This document shows, piece by piece, positions 53,432 through 63,567 of a stretch of DNA of 64,000 nt (its first letter is position 1; each line of letters opens with the position of its first letter). The stretch comes from Desmospora profundinema (GTDB lineage Bacteria; Bacillota; Bacilli; Thermoactinomycetales; DSM-45169). The notes beneath the pieces were generated by a model. The model ran no database searches. It was not told the origin of the DNA and worked only from the letters and a program-made list of their open reading frames with translations. The position numbers and the translations under genes are program-made. The DNA lies in the NCBI RefSeq assembly GCF_031454155.1, contig NZ_JAVDQG010000001.1, positions 186,001 to 250,000 on the forward strand, given 5' to 3'.

Positions 53432-54295
53432 TCACTTCGATTGCTGCAACCACTCCATTAACGCATCCACAGCTGGAGTCGATTCGTTCGAGTGAAGCAG
53501 GCAATGTCCGGCACCGGGGAGCAGACGCCATTCCTTTTCCTTGACGGTCAGCCGGTCAAAAAATGTGCGGACTGCATGAGGGGAGATCAAAGGATCGTGA
53601 TCCCCGCAGAGACACAAAGTGGGGACCCGGACATGTTCGGACTTGCTGATTGCGATGTTAATGTGTACAAGCAGTTCTTGAACCCAGCGGATGGAATACC
53701 GCAATGCGACCAGAGGGTCGCTCAACTTTGTATTTACATCATAAGAGATATATCGCTTCAGCCTTGATATGCGCTGTGCTTTTTCCATCAAACGATAGGG
53801 ATTGACACTTAGTCCTGGTGTCACTCGGCTGATGAATTGAATCAAACGATAAATGGGAGTTGGGATCTTTATATGCAGGCCGAGAGCGGGAGCGGACAAA
53901 ACCATTCCGTTTATGGTATCCGGATAGGATTGGGCATAGCGGGTTACAATCAGTCCGCCTAAACTATGTCCAATCAGATAAACTTGGATATCCCCCAGTT
54001 TATGTCTGAAAAAATGAATAAGCTGATTCATGTCCTCTAAATAATCGTCAAAACAGGTGACATGACCGCTTTTGCCATCGGAACGACCAAATCCCCGCAG
54101 ATCGAAGATAATAAAAGCATGACCGGCATGAGAAAATCGGTTCCCCAAGTGCTTGTACAGTTCCAAGTGCTCTCCGGCACCATGGACCAGGATGACAGCG
54201 GAGTGAAACCGTTCCGGAACCCAGATGCGATAGTGAAGACAAGTTCCGTCCCGCATACGAAGCCGGTCCTCATAAGTGTGACAGTGACTCATCAT
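53432..54295 (-). CDS. Alpha/beta hydrolase, monoacylglycerol-lipase-like
   Basis: The 287-residue hydrolase has the oxyanion segment VILVHGAGEHLELY, the nucleophile elbow IGHSLGG, the acid in CGDHDPLI and the last triad His in GAGHCLLH. Together with LRGFGRSDGKSGH this is the serine aminopeptidase S33/monoacylglycerol lipase type. It has no signal peptide, so it acts in the cytoplasm, probably on glycerides or other esters. The start is the ATGATG after GGAGGAG, not the in-frame start 15 codons upstream. It is the only minus-strand core-length gene in this half of the window. Confidence 0.85.
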   Translation of the reverse strand: MMSHCHTYEDRLRMRDGTCLHYRIWVPERFHSAVILVHGAGEHLELYKHLGNRFSHAGHAFIIFDLRGFGRSDGKSGHVTCFDDYLEDMNQLIHFFRHKLGDIQVYLIGHSLGGLIVTRYAQSYPDTINGMVLSAPALGLHIKIPTPIYRLIQFISRVTPGLSVNPYRLMEKAQRISRLKRYISYDVNTKLSDPLVALRYSIRWVQELLVHINIAISKSEHVRVPTLCLCGDHDPLISPHAVRTFFDRLTVKEKEWRLLPGAGHCLLHSNESTPAVDALMEWLQQSK

Positions 54296-54367
54296 TTTTC
54301 TCCTCCACAAAGTCCTTGCATCATCATCCAGTATGAGCAATCCGCAAGAAAACCATCGTGGGAAAAT

Positions 54368-54407
54368 ATGCTTTCTGACGCATGGTATAAGATGTCACGG
54401 AAAGCAT
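54368..54407. repeat. Inverted repeat in the divergent promoter region
   Basis: ATGCTTTC (54368-54375) and GAAAGCAT (54400-54407) are perfect complements, and TGAC / GTCA continue the pairing inside with a 2-base bulge. The centre contains TGGTATAAG, an extended -10 for plus-strand transcription. It could be an operator or an RNA hairpin. Confidence 0.5.
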
Positions 54408-54452
54408 GATTCTTTTGATAAAAACATATCAAAGAGGCAGGAGGCGAAAAGA

Positions 54453-54545
54453 TTGAGGATGATGATCCACTTATGGGGAAAGGCGAGGAAATGGCTGGAA
54501 AAGTGGTTGCTTGATCAATATAAGCGTTATAGTTCAACAAAATGA
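54453..54545 (+). CDS. 30-residue cationic amphipathic peptide
   Basis: A short frame starts with TTG 54453, 8 bases behind GCAGGAGG, and encodes 30 residues rich in Trp, Lys, Arg and Leu. The core HLWGKARKWLEKWLLDQYKRY should form an amphipathic helix with one basic and one hydrophobic face, a shape seen in membrane-binding peptides. I do not recognise it. A GC-rich hairpin (54590-54617) follows. It is divergent from the hydrolase gene. The strong ribosome site favours a real gene. Confidence 0.45.
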   Translation: MRMMIHLWGKARKWLEKWLLDQYKRYSSTK

Positions 54546-54700
54546 AATGAGTTTCGGCACCAGGGTAACAATCCGGGGGAACACGAAGTCAGAGGGCCGG
54601 AGAAGATCCCGGCTCTCTAACGATGGATAAACCTGTAGAATTGAAGTGACTTTTTCGTATATGATGAATAAAATGGATCTCTTGATCGAAAGGAGCGGCA

Positions 54701-54910
54701 ATGTTGTTGTATTTATTGGCTATTATTCTTCCGCCTGTGGCGGTCTTGTTTGTGGGAAAACCGTTTCAAGCCATACTCAACCTGATTCTTACCCTTTTTG
54801 GCTGGCTTCCCGGTGTCATCCACGCCGTTCTGGTGGTGAATGAACAGAAAGCAGATAAACGAGCCCAGAGGCAAGCGGAGTATCTTGCTGGTATCCGAAA
54901 ACGGGTATGA
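54701..54910 (+). CDS. YqaE/Pmp3-family small membrane protein
   Basis: The 69-residue protein has two membrane helices with the family pattern MLLYLLAIILPPVAVLFVGK and a second span LILTLFGWLPGVIHAVLVV, then a basic tail. Pmp3/YqaE proteins affect membrane potential and salt tolerance in yeast and plants; the bacterial role is not known. The ATG follows AAAGGAG at 7 bases. Confidence 0.88.
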   Translation: MLLYLLAIILPPVAVLFVGKPFQAILNLILTLFGWLPGVIHAVLVVNEQKADKRAQRQAEYLAGIRKRV

Positions 54911-55008
54911 GGGTGTATGTTAGAAAATGAAATGAATCGCAAATCCCTTTTTTTTGCATGCCTTCCTCCTTTCTCGACACATACTAGGTGGGAAAAGGGG
55001 GATGAACC

Positions 55009-55767
55009 ATGTCGAATGAACCGAGCGCACAACCCACGCCTGCCCCGGTGGATCCCAAAGGGCCGGGTGTGGAACCGGAAACCGGTGGAGAACGCAAGAA
55101 AAATGTCATTGATGCGATTCAGCAGCTGGGGCAGGCTAACGTACCGCAACTGGATTCCAACATCTACTGCCTGTCCGTCATCGGTCAGGTGGAGGGCCAC
55201 CTAGTCATGCCGGCGCAAAACAAGACGACTAAGTATGAGCATGTGATTCCGCAAATTGTGGCGGCAGAGCAAAATCCGGGAATCGAAGGAATCATTATCA
55301 TCCTCAATACAGTGGGTGGCGATGTGGAGGCAGGACTGGCCATCGCCGAAATGATCGCCTCCATGAACAAACCGACTGTTTCATTGGTGCTGGGAGGAGG
55401 ACACAGTATCGGAGTGCCGATTGCGGTCAGTGCCAATGTTTCATTTATCGCGGAGACGGCCACCATGACGATCCACCCGGTCCGGTTGACCGGATTGGTT
55501 GTGGGTGTGCCTCAAACCTTTGAATACATGGAAAAGATGCAGGAGCGGGTGATCCGGTTTGTGGCAAGCCACTCCAAAATCTCACAGGAACAATTCCGGG
55601 AGTTGATGTTCCGTACCGGGGAATTGGCACGGGATATTGGCACCAATGTGATCGGCCCCGATGCGGTTAATCACGGCTTGATCGACCGGGTGGGAGGTTT
55701 GGGAGACGCTCTGGCTGAACTGAATCGACAGATCGAGCAGAATCGCAACGGAGGGATCGTTCAGTGA
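55009..55767 (+). CDS. tepA: ClpP-like serine protease TepA
   Basis: The 252-residue ClpP-fold protein shows [24 protein letters not shown], the nucleophile region [14 protein letters not shown] and the His segment [13 protein letters not shown]. subtilis TepA is called translocation-enhancing and degrades signal peptides or stored spore proteins. The N-terminal 45 residues are charged and disordered. ATG 55009 follows GGGGGATGA. It overlaps ylzJ, and the tepA-ylzJ-ftsK order is as in Bacillus. Confidence 0.94.
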   Translation: MSNEPSAQPTPAPVDPKGPGVEPETGGERKKNVIDAIQQLGQANVPQLDSNIYCLSVIGQVEGHLVMPAQNKTTKYEHVIPQIVAAEQNPGIEGIIIILNTVGGDVEAGLAIAEMIASMNKPTVSLVLGGGHSIGVPIAVSANVSFIAETATMTIHPVRLTGLVVGVPQTFEYMEKMQERVIRFVASHSKISQEQFRELMFRTGELARDIGTNVIGPDAVNHGLIDRVGGLGDALAELNRQIEQNRNGGIVQ

Positions 55768-55979
55768 TTTACTATTCGATCATTCCAGCTGAGATGGCAT
55801 TAATGGATGAAACGCAAACGACTTCGGTGCGGGAAGTGAGCGTGAACGGGGTGATGATGCAGGTGGAGGTGATCAGCCCGATGGAAGGCCGTATTCAGCG
55901 CCTACTCTCTCCGGAGCCCCGCCATTATCTGGACCCGCGCTTCCAACCGGGGGAGCGTATTGCCATTCCGCCTTCCTGA
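55764..55979 (+). CDS. ylzJ: YlzJ-like small protein
   Basis: The 71-residue protein starts with a GTG overlapping the tepA stop by four bases. Its sequence ([13 protein letters not shown] at the start, [19 protein letters not shown] at the end) and its place between tepA and spoIIIE match YlzJ. No function is known for the family. Confidence 0.85.
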   Translation: MIYYSIIPAEMALMDETQTTSVREVSVNGVMMQVEVISPMEGRIQRLLSPEPRHYLDPRFQPGERIAIPPS

Positions 55980-56089
55980 CGGGAGACTTGCATATATGCC
56001 TGATCCATTCAAACCCTTCAAGTCTACTTGGAGGGTCTTTCCATGCTATAATATGGTGAATGAGCGGCAAATGAGAAAAGGTGATGGGA

Positions 56090-58438
56090 ATGGCTGGATC
56101 TAAAAAAAGGAAAAAGAAAACAGAATCCAAAGGAACGGTATTGAAACGTGCCATTCGGTTTGAGCTGTATGCCATCATCCTTCTGACCTTGTCCTTGATG
56201 GCGATGGCTCAACTGGGGGCAGTGGGACGATCACTGACGTATTTGTCCCGACTGTTCGTCGGCAATTGGGATTTTCTCTTGCCCCTTGCAGGCATATTCA
56301 TGGCCGGCTACTTAGCGTTTAAACGTCGGTGGCCACAGGAGTGGTCTTCCCGTTGGACAGGAATTCTTTTGCTGCTGTTATCCTTTCTGGTCTGGAATCA
56401 CATGGACACCTTCGACGGTTTGGAACGTCGGGGGGTAGACGGTCCCGTGATCCCGGTTACCTGGGACTTGATATTGGAGGAACGCCAATCCCCTCTTCCT
56501 ACGGATATTGGCGGGGGAATGGTCGGAGCATTGGGATATGCCTTATTCCAGTATCTTTTTGACAGAGGCGGTTCCACCATCGCAGTGGTATCCACCGGGA
56601 TTGCAGGTGCTCTTCTGGCAACGGGTTTTTCCTTCGTTCAAGCGATGGAACGGTTCCGCGATTGGTGGCGGCGGACGACTCAAGAGTGGAAGGTCCGCCT
56701 CAGCCAAGCCCTTGGTCGGATGAAGCAGAAAGAGACCACCCGCAAAAGTAAAGGAAAACGGATAAAAAAGGCTGCTTCGGAAGAAGAGATTCCAGTGATC
56801 CACGATTTTTCCGAAAAGGAGCAAGAGATCAGCCCCCCGTCGGACTGGGAACAGAAAGAGCTGTTCCCTGTAGCGGACCCGCCTTCTCCTCCACGAGAGA
56901 CGAAGCCGGCCGGTTCAACCCCGAATGTAAGCCGGGGAAAGGAAGAGGAAAAAAGTTCAGCAGGTGTCGTGGTTCAGTTCAACAAAGAACAGGACTTGCC
57001 GGAATATCGCCTCCCCCCCTATTCGTTGTTGGAAAAACCGAAGAGCAAAGGGCGCAACCGGGAGCGTCAAGGGATGACCGACAACGCTAAAAAGCTGGAA
57101 ACCACACTGGAAAGCTTTGGTGTAAAGGCAAAAGTGACACAAATCCACCGAGGACCCGCCGTAACCCGATACGAAGTGCAACCGGATATCGGGGTGAAAG
57201 TGAGCCGCATCGTCAACTTGTCGGATGACATCGCGCTGTCGCTGGCTGCCAAGGATATCCGCATCGAAGCTCCCATACCGGGAAAAGCGGCGGTGGGAAT
57301 TGAAGTGCCCAATCCTGAGATTTCCATCGTCGGTTTGCGCGACGTCCTGGAAAGCTCCCACTATCATGAATCCTCGTCAAAGTTGTCCATCGCCTTGGGT
57401 CGGGATATTTCCGGGGAGCCGATTGTCGGTGACTTGACGAAGATGCCTCATCTGCTGGTGGCTGGTGCAACCGGAGCCGGCAAAAGTGTCTGCATCAATG
57501 ACATCATCTGCAGCATCTTGTATAAAGCCAAGCCCAATGAAGTGAAATTTATGATGATCGACCCCAAAATGGTGGAGCTTAACATCTACAATGGCATTCC
57601 TCACTTGTTGGCGCCGGTGGTGACCGATTCCCGCAAAGCGGCCATCGCCCTGAAAAAAGTGGTAGCGGAGATGGAGAAGCGCTATGAACGGTTCGCCGAC
57701 TCCGGTGCCCGGGATATCGAACGCTACAACCAGATCCAAAAGGAACAAGGAAGCGAAGGCCTCACACTTCCCTATATCGTGGTGATCGTGGATGAGTTGG
57801 CGGATCTGATGATGGTGGCTCCCGCCGATGTGGAAGACGCCATCTGCCGGTTGGCTCAGATGGCTCGAGCAGCTGGAATCCACCTCATCATCGCCACCCA
57901 GCGGCCGTCGGTGGATGTCATCACCGGGGTGATTAAAGCCAACATCCCGTCCCGCATCGCCTTTGGCGTGTCCTCTCAAGCGGATTCCCGCACAATCCTG
58001 GATATGGGAGGAGCCGAAAAGCTGTTGGGTCGGGGGGATATGCTGTACTTGCCCGTTGGGGCTTCCAAACCGATTCGGGTGCAGGGGTCGTACCTGTCTG
58101 ACAAAGAAGTGGAAGCAGTGGTTCGTTTTGTGACGGATCAGCAGGAAGTTCGCTACCAGGAGGAGATGATTCCTGAAGATACGGGAAGCGGAAGCGATGA
58201 AGAGGTGGAAGATGAGCTCTTTCCACAAGCGGTTCAGTTGGTGGTGGAAGCCAAAACCGCATCCGTGTCTCTCCTGCAGCGCCGTTTGCGTATTGGTTAC
58301 ACCCGAGCGGCCCGTTTGATCGATTTTATGGAAGAGCGCGGGATTGTTGGACCCTATGAGGGCAGCAAACCCCGAGAAGTTCTGATGGGTCCGGAACAAT
58401 GGAGCCAACAGCAGCAAAATCGGAATGCATCGATATAA
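56090..58438 (+). CDS. spoIIIE: DNA translocase FtsK/SpoIIIE
   Basis: The 782-residue motor pumps chromosomal DNA through the septum. The N-terminal 185 residues hold four or five membrane helices, then a charged linker (about 190-320). The alpha domain follows ([29 protein letters not shown]), then the RecA-like beta domain with Walker [10 protein letters not shown] and Walker [13 protein letters not shown]. The C-terminal gamma winged helix ([27 protein letters not shown]) reads orienting DNA sites. ATG 56090 is preferred, 7 bases behind AAAGGTG. Placement after tepA-ylzJ matches B. subtilis spoIIIE. Confidence 0.96.
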   Translation: MAGSKKRKKKTESKGTVLKRAIRFELYAIILLTLSLMAMAQLGAVGRSLTYLSRLFVGNWDFLLPLAGIFMAGYLAFKRRWPQEWSSRWTGILLLLLSFLVWNHMDTFDGLERRGVDGPVIPVTWDLILEERQSPLPTDIGGGMVGALGYALFQYLFDRGGSTIAVVSTGIAGALLATGFSFVQAMERFRDWWRRTTQEWKVRLSQALGRMKQKETTRKSKGKRIKKAASEEEIPVIHDFSEKEQEISPPSDWEQKELFPVADPPSPPRETKPAGSTPNVSRGKEEEKSSAGVVVQFNKEQDLPEYRLPPYSLLEKPKSKGRNRERQGMTDNAKKLETTLESFGVKAKVTQIHRGPAVTRYEVQPDIGVKVSRIVNLSDDIALSLAAKDIRIEAPIPGKAAVGIEVPNPEISIVGLRDVLESSHYHESSSKLSIALGRDISGEPIVGDLTKMPHLLVAGATGAGKSVCINDIICSILYKAKPNEVKFMMIDPKMVELNIYNGIPHLLAPVVTDSRKAAIALKKVVAEMEKRYERFADSGARDIERYNQIQKEQGSEGLTLPYIVVIVDELADLMMVAPADVEDAICRLAQMARAAGIHLIIATQRPSVDVITGVIKANIPSRIAFGVSSQADSRTILDMGGAEKLLGRGDMLYLPVGASKPIRVQGSYLSDKEVEAVVRFVTDQQEVRYQEEMIPEDTGSGSDEEVEDELFPQAVQLVVEAKTASVSLLQRRLRIGYTRAARLIDFMEERGIVGPYEGSKPREVLMGPEQWSQQQQNRNASI

Positions 58439-58444
58439 ACAAAA

Positions 58445-58477
58445 AAAGCCCGGGAGGTGGTCGCCTTCCGGGTTTCC
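58445..58477 (+). terminator. Terminator after spoIIIE
   Basis: AAAGCCCGGGAGG folds with CCTTCCGGGTTT around TGGTCG. The T-run is short (TTT). Confidence 0.75.
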
Positions 58478-58659
58478 ATATAGTTACTATGCACTACTGC
58501 GTATTGCTGATATGTACTCGGCACAAAATAGTAGCAAAATGAAATGACCCATGGTATAACAGTAGAGGAGCATTTACTGGACAGGGTGAGAGAAGGGGTG
58601 GATCAGCCTTTGAACTGGCCAGCATCTGCTCTTCCATTTACACAAGGGGGGGTTCTCGC

Positions 58660-59670
58660 ATGTTGAAGAAAGCATGGGCAGCCGGCTTGTTAAGCGCAGT
58701 GTTGGTGTTTGTAACCGCTTGCGGCGGTGCAACCGATGAAGGGAAACCGGGCGAGGAAGACAAATTCAGCGCAGCCCTGGTGACTGACACAGGCGGTTTG
58801 AACGACGAGTCCTTCAACCAAATTTCCTGGGAAGGTTTTAAGCAGGCTGAAAAAGAACTGGGCGCGGATATCGATTATTTAGAGTCCAAGCGGGATGAAG
58901 ATTATATTCCCAACCTGACCAAGTTTGCCCGTGACGGACGAGACATCACCTGGGGAGTTGGGTTTAAATTTGAAAAAGCGATCCCGGAAGTGGCGAACCA
59001 GTTCCAGGATGCAAAGTTTGGGATCGTGGACAGCAACCTGGGTGGAGACATTCCGGAAAATGTGGTGGCTGTTACCTTTAAAGAAGAGGAAGGCTCCTTC
59101 TTGATGGGGGTTATTGCAGGGTCGATGACTCAATCGGACAAAGTGGGCTTTATCGGTGGAATTACTTCTCCCCTTATCAAGAAATTTGAGGCAGGCTTTA
59201 CTGCCGGTGTGAAAGCGGTTAACCCCGATGCCAAAGTGACTGCGGCTTACGCAGAAAGCTTCGTAGATGTGGCCAAAGGCCGCTCGCTGGCCGCTAATAT
59301 GTATAACGACGGGGTCGATGTCATCTATCACGCTGCCGGTGGTGTGGGCAAAGGCCTGTTCGACGAAGTAAAAACCCGGGAACAAGGAGAATATTGGGCG
59401 ATCGGGGTCGATATGGACCAGTCGGCACTGGCTCCTGATCATACCTTAAGTTCCATGGTGAAACGAGTGGACGTAGCCGTGTTCGAGATCATGAGCGATC
59501 TGGAGGGAGGTACCTTCAAGGGCGGTCAAGAAGTGGTACTCGGCTTGGAGGATGAAGGGGTAAGCATTGCGGAAACCACAGATCGGCATGTTCCTGAAGA
59601 TGTCTTAAAAACGGTGGAAGAGTACAAGCAGAAAATCATTGATGGCGAAATTGAAGTTCCCTCCAAATAA
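58660..59670 (+). CDS. nupN: BMP-family nucleoside-binding lipoprotein
   Basis: The 336-residue substrate-binding protein has a lipoprotein signal (LLSAVLVFVTACGG, lipid on Cys21) and the Bmp/PnrA fold: AALVTDTGGLNDESFNQISWEGF, GFKFEKAIPEVANQF, GFIGGITSPLIKKFEAGFTAGV and YHAAGGVGKGLFDEV. Such proteins bind purine nucleosides outside the membrane and deliver them to an ABC importer. The following three genes encode that importer, as in B. subtilis nupNOPQ. A terminator after this gene should keep the binding protein in excess. Confidence 0.92.
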   Translation: MLKKAWAAGLLSAVLVFVTACGGATDEGKPGEEDKFSAALVTDTGGLNDESFNQISWEGFKQAEKELGADIDYLESKRDEDYIPNLTKFARDGRDITWGVGFKFEKAIPEVANQFQDAKFGIVDSNLGGDIPENVVAVTFKEEEGSFLMGVIAGSMTQSDKVGFIGGITSPLIKKFEAGFTAGVKAVNPDAKVTAAYAESFVDVAKGRSLAANMYNDGVDVIYHAAGGVGKGLFDEVKTREQGEYWAIGVDMDQSALAPDHTLSSMVKRVDVAVFEIMSDLEGGTFKGGQEVVLGLEDEGVSIAETTDRHVPEDVLKTVEEYKQKIIDGEIEVPSK

Positions 59671-59729
59671 TCATAAGCGGAAGCATTTACCGAATGAGAC
59701 TTCCACTGTACCAAACAGATTTGAAGCGG

Positions 59730-59761
59730 AACAGGGCTAGCCGTGAGCTAGCCCTGTTTCG
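59730..59761 (+). terminator. Terminator between nupN and nupO
   Basis: AACAGGGCTAGC and GCTAGCCCTGTT pair perfectly around CGTGA. Only TTTC follows, suggesting partial termination. Confidence 0.8.
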
Positions 59762-59785
59762 CCGGTAAGAGAGGGGGATAACAGG

Positions 59786-61309
59786 ATGAATGTCGTAGAA
59801 ATGAAAGGGATTACGAAACGATTCCCCGGCGTTGTCGCCAATGACAACATTCATTTGACCGTAAAGCAGGGAGAAATTCATGCTTTACTCGGGGAAAATG
59901 GTGCCGGAAAATCCACCTTGATGAATATCCTGTTCGGTTTATACCAACCCGACGAGGGTGAAATTCTCATTAAGGGAAATCCCGTCACCATCACCGGTCC
60001 AAACGATGCCGGACGCCTGGGCATCGGAATGGTCCATCAGCACTTCATGCTGGTGGAACCCTTTACAGTCACCGAGAATATCATTCTCGGTGTGGAACCG
60101 AGCCGTCGCGGAATGATCGACCGTGAAAAAGCGGAACAGGAAGTGCAAGCCATATCGGACCGATACGGGTTAAGAGTCGATCCCCGAGCCAAGATCCGCG
60201 ATATCTCTGTGGGAATGCAACAACGGGTGGAAATTTTGAAAACGCTGTATCGAGGTGCCGATATCGTGATCTTGGACGAGCCTACCGCGGTCTTGGCTCC
60301 CCAGGAAATTGACGAGCTGATCGAGATTATGAAGAATCTCGTCCAAGAAGGAAAAACGATTATCTTTATTACTCATAAACTGAAAGAAATTATGCGTGCC
60401 TGCGATGCTGTTACCATTATCCGCCGCGGAAAAACCATCGGTTCTGTCAGAGTGGCAGAAACCGATCCGAATCAACTCGCATCCATGATGGTAGGACGGG
60501 AGGTTTCCTTTCGGGTGGACAAGAAGCCGGCCTCTCCTCAAGAGACGGTATTATCGGTGGAGAATCTGTTTGTCGCCGATGCCCGTGGGGTGGATGCTGT
60601 AAGGGGCCTGGACTTGGATGTCCGTGCCGGAGAGATTGTCGGTCTAGCCGGAGTGGACGGTAATGGACAGTCGGAACTGTTGGAAGCGATAACCGGACTG
60701 CGTAAATCCCATGCGGGTCACGTGCGGTTGAACGGAAAAGAGATCACTAACCAAAAGCCGAGGCAGATCACCCGCGCCGGAGTAGGCCATATCCCGGAAG
60801 ATCGTCATCGCCGCGGGTTGGTACTCGACTTCTCCATCGGGGAGAACATGGTATTGCAGACGTACCATCAGTCCCCCTTCTCCAAAGGAACGGTCATGCA
60901 ATTTTCGCAGATTTATCGCTATGCAAAAAAGCTGATCGATGAGTTTGATGTCCGCACGCCTGATTTGCATACCTTGGCTCGAGCCTTGTCGGGGGGGAAC
61001 CAGCAAAAAGGGATCATCGCCCGGGAAGTGGACCGGGACCCCGATCTACTCATCGCAGCCCAGCCCACCCGCGGTTTGGACGTGGGGGCGATTGAGTTTA
61101 TCCATCGTCGTCTCATCGAGCAGAGGGATAAAGGCAAAGCAGTGCTCCTGATGTCGCTGGAATTGGACGAAGTGCTGAAATTGAGCGACAGGGTAGCCGT
61201 TATTTATGAAGGGAAGATTGCCGGATGGGTGGATCCGGCCACCGTAACCGAAGAGGAAGTCGGGTTGTTAATGGCCGGTGGTCGAACCGGAACGGAGGTG
61301 GACGCCTGA
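59786..61309 (+). CDS. nupO: Nucleoside ABC transporter, double ATPase subunit
   Basis: The 507-residue protein has two ABC ATPase halves. The first has Walker A GENGAGKS, a signature variant DISVGMQQRVE and Walker B DIVILDEPTAVL. The second (about 250 on) has a degenerate Walker A GVDGNGQSE and signature LSGGNQQKG. This asymmetric pattern is typical of sugar and nucleoside importers of the BMP class. It powers uptake by the NupP/NupQ channel. The stop overlaps the nupP start (TGATG). Confidence 0.93.
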   Translation: MNVVEMKGITKRFPGVVANDNIHLTVKQGEIHALLGENGAGKSTLMNILFGLYQPDEGEILIKGNPVTITGPNDAGRLGIGMVHQHFMLVEPFTVTENIILGVEPSRRGMIDREKAEQEVQAISDRYGLRVDPRAKIRDISVGMQQRVEILKTLYRGADIVILDEPTAVLAPQEIDELIEIMKNLVQEGKTIIFITHKLKEIMRACDAVTIIRRGKTIGSVRVAETDPNQLASMMVGREVSFRVDKKPASPQETVLSVENLFVADARGVDAVRGLDLDVRAGEIVGLAGVDGNGQSELLEAITGLRKSHAGHVRLNGKEITNQKPRQITRAGVGHIPEDRHRRGLVLDFSIGENMVLQTYHQSPFSKGTVMQFSQIYRYAKKLIDEFDVRTPDLHTLARALSGGNQQKGIIAREVDRDPDLLIAAQPTRGLDVGAIEFIHRRLIEQRDKGKAVLLMSLELDEVLKLSDRVAVIYEGKIAGWVDPATVTEEEVGLLMAGGRTGTEVDA

Positions 61310-62367
61310 TGCAGGTACTCTCGAAAATCAATAAACAATCCACTCTGCTCTCTTCCGTTATTTCCGTCTTGCTCGGGATGCTGGTGGGAGCAGTATTGAT
61401 GATCGCGGCGGGGTACAATCCCATCCTAGCCTATGGAGCGCTTTTTAAAAGTGCTTTTCTGCAACCCTATGACATGGGTGAAACCATACGAACGATCACT
61501 CCCTTGATTCTGACAGGTTTGGCGGTAGGGCTGGCTTTTCGGACGGGATTGTTTAACATCGGGGTGGAAGGGCAATTTATTATCGGTCAGTTGACGGCGG
61601 TGATCGTGGCTCTGAAACTGGACCTTCCTCCCGTTCTTCATGTGACGGCTGCGGTGCTGGCTGGAGCATTGGGGGGAGCGTTGTGGGCCGCTTTGCCGGG
61701 TTTGCTAAAAGCGACTCGGGGTGTCCACGAGGTGATCACCACCATCATGATGAACTTCATCGCCCTCTATCTGGCTAATGTTACGGTGCGGACCTGGTTG
61801 ACCAGCGGGGCGGACTCCACCTCCCGCATCCCGGAATCGGCATCGCTGCGGTGGGATTTCCTGTCGTCGATGTTTGAAGGCTCACGTATTCACCTGGGGA
61901 TTTTACTGGCGCTCTTAGCCGCATTTTTTATGTATTTTCTCCTTTGGCGCACCACCCTGGGCTTTGAATTGCGGTCCGTGGGCCTTAATCCTCACGCTTC
62001 GGAATATGCGGGAATGAGCGTGAAACGGAACATCGTGTTGTCCATGATGATCAGCGGAAGTTTTGCCGGAATCGCCGGTGCGTCCGAAGTGTTGGGAACC
62101 GCCGGATATCTATCGATCCAAGGGGCTTTCACGGGAATCGGCTTTGACGGAATCGCCGTTGCCCTCCTGGGTGCCAATGCCCCGCTGGGGATTCTGCTAG
62201 GCGCCACCCTGTTCGGAGTTCTCACCTATGGCGGCAGCAACATGCAGTTCGCCGCCGGAGTTCCCTTCGAAGTGGTCCGAGTCGTGTTTGCGGCGATCAT
62301 CCTGTTTGTAGCCGCCAACATCTCCGGCTGGATCATGCAGAAGTTTAAGAAGGGAGGGAAGAAGTGA
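61309..62367 (+). CDS. nupP: Nucleoside ABC transporter permease
   Basis: The 352-residue permease has eight to ten membrane helices and the family motifs FRTGLFNIGVEGQFIIGQL, ATRGVHEVITTIMMNFIALYL and ASEVLGTAGYLSIQGAFTGIGFDGIAVALLGA. ATG 61309, ten bases after GGAGG and overlapping the nupO stop, is preferred over an upstream in-frame start inside nupO. It pairs with the next gene to form the channel. Confidence 0.93.
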   Translation: MQVLSKINKQSTLLSSVISVLLGMLVGAVLMIAAGYNPILAYGALFKSAFLQPYDMGETIRTITPLILTGLAVGLAFRTGLFNIGVEGQFIIGQLTAVIVALKLDLPPVLHVTAAVLAGALGGALWAALPGLLKATRGVHEVITTIMMNFIALYLANVTVRTWLTSGADSTSRIPESASLRWDFLSSMFEGSRIHLGILLALLAAFFMYFLLWRTTLGFELRSVGLNPHASEYAGMSVKRNIVLSMMISGSFAGIAGASEVLGTAGYLSIQGAFTGIGFDGIAVALLGANAPLGILLGATLFGVLTYGGSNMQFAAGVPFEVVRVVFAAIILFVAANISGWIMQKFKKGGKK

Positions 62368-63299
62368 TGGATATGTTGACCAGCATACTGCAAACCACCG
62401 TTCTTTACGCCACTCCGCTGATCTTGGCGGCAATGGGCGGACTGTTTTCCGAGCGGTCCGGGGTGGTAAACATCGGACTGGAAGGGTTGATGACCATCGG
62501 GGCATTTACCGCTGCCATCTCAACGCTGGCGACGGGCAATCCCTGGGTGGGACTGCTGGCGGCGATGTTGGCGGGGATCCTGTTTGCCATCCCCCACGCG
62601 GTTGCTTCCATCACCTTTCGAGCTGACCAAGTGGTGAGCGGGGTTGCGATTAACTTCTTGGCTTTGGGGATTGCCGTCTACCTGGTGAAATCGATGTATG
62701 AGGGAGCCGCCCAGACGCCGGCCATCGCCGATACGTTGAAGCGGCTGCCGATTCCCGGTTTAAGTGAGATTCCGGTGATCGGTCCCGCCTTGTTCAACGC
62801 ATTCCCCACTACGTATATTGCCGTTTTGGTCACCATTCTTTCTTTTTTCATCCTTTACCGTACACCTTTCGGCATGCGGCTGAGAGCCGTGGGGGAACAC
62901 CCGAGGGCTGCGGAGACGAACGGAGTATCCGTCATTCAGATGCGCTATATTGCTGTTCTGGTCAGTGGAGCGCTGGCTGGAATTGGGGGTGCGGGGCTCT
63001 CCATCGCGATTGGAAGTGAATTTAACCAGACAACGGTTGCCGGACAAGGATTTATCGCTTTGGCCGCCTTGATTTTTGGGAAGTGGCATCCTTTCGGTGC
63101 GTTCGGTGCGGCCACCTTCTTCGGGTTTGCGGTTTCCCTCGCCCTCATCGGCCAACTGATCGGGTTGACCGCGTATGTACCCAGTGAGGTGTTGAGTATG
63201 CTGCCGTATATCTTGACGATCTTGGCACTGGCCGGATTCGTGGGACGTGCGGAAGCACCTGCTGCTATCGGAAAACCATACGAAACGGATAGTCGGTAA
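62367..63299 (+). CDS. nupQ: Nucleoside ABC transporter permease
   Basis: The 310-residue permease has about eight helices, with GGLFSERSGVVNIGLEGLMTIGAF, FRADQVVSGVAINFLALGIAVYL and GQGFIALAALIFGKWHPFGAFGAATFFGFA. It is the second half of the nucleoside channel. Start: ATG 62367, with a GTG one codon earlier also possible; both overlap the nupP stop behind GGGAGGG. Confidence 0.93.
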   Translation: MDMLTSILQTTVLYATPLILAAMGGLFSERSGVVNIGLEGLMTIGAFTAAISTLATGNPWVGLLAAMLAGILFAIPHAVASITFRADQVVSGVAINFLALGIAVYLVKSMYEGAAQTPAIADTLKRLPIPGLSEIPVIGPALFNAFPTTYIAVLVTILSFFILYRTPFGMRLRAVGEHPRAAETNGVSVIQMRYIAVLVSGALAGIGGAGLSIAIGSEFNQTTVAGQGFIALAALIFGKWHPFGAFGAATFFGFAVSLALIGQLIGLTAYVPSEVLSMLPYILTILALAGFVGRAEAPAAIGKPYETDSR

Positions 63300-63392
63300 T
63301 GCCGGATAAACATGATCGATGATCCTAATCGGATAAATTCCCGCTTCTATCGGCGGGAGGGCTCATAGAGTGAAAATGTTATTCTTAAACTG

Positions 63393-63419
63393 CGACCGCT
63401 TTTCCGGCGGTCGTTTTTT
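63393..63419 (+). terminator. Terminator of the nup operon
   Basis: CGACCGC and GCGGTCG pair around TTTTCCG, followed by six Ts. Confidence 0.92.
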
Positions 63420-63567
63420 GTTGGATTAGGGAAACATTTCTCGGATGGTCGGTCATACTATGGAACAAAAGGACGACAATTTGAGAGGAGGGAATGCTGT
63501 TACTTTTCTAGGGGGGATCCCTTCCTCTATAATGAAAGTACATCAGATAATGAAAAGGGGTGTGGTT

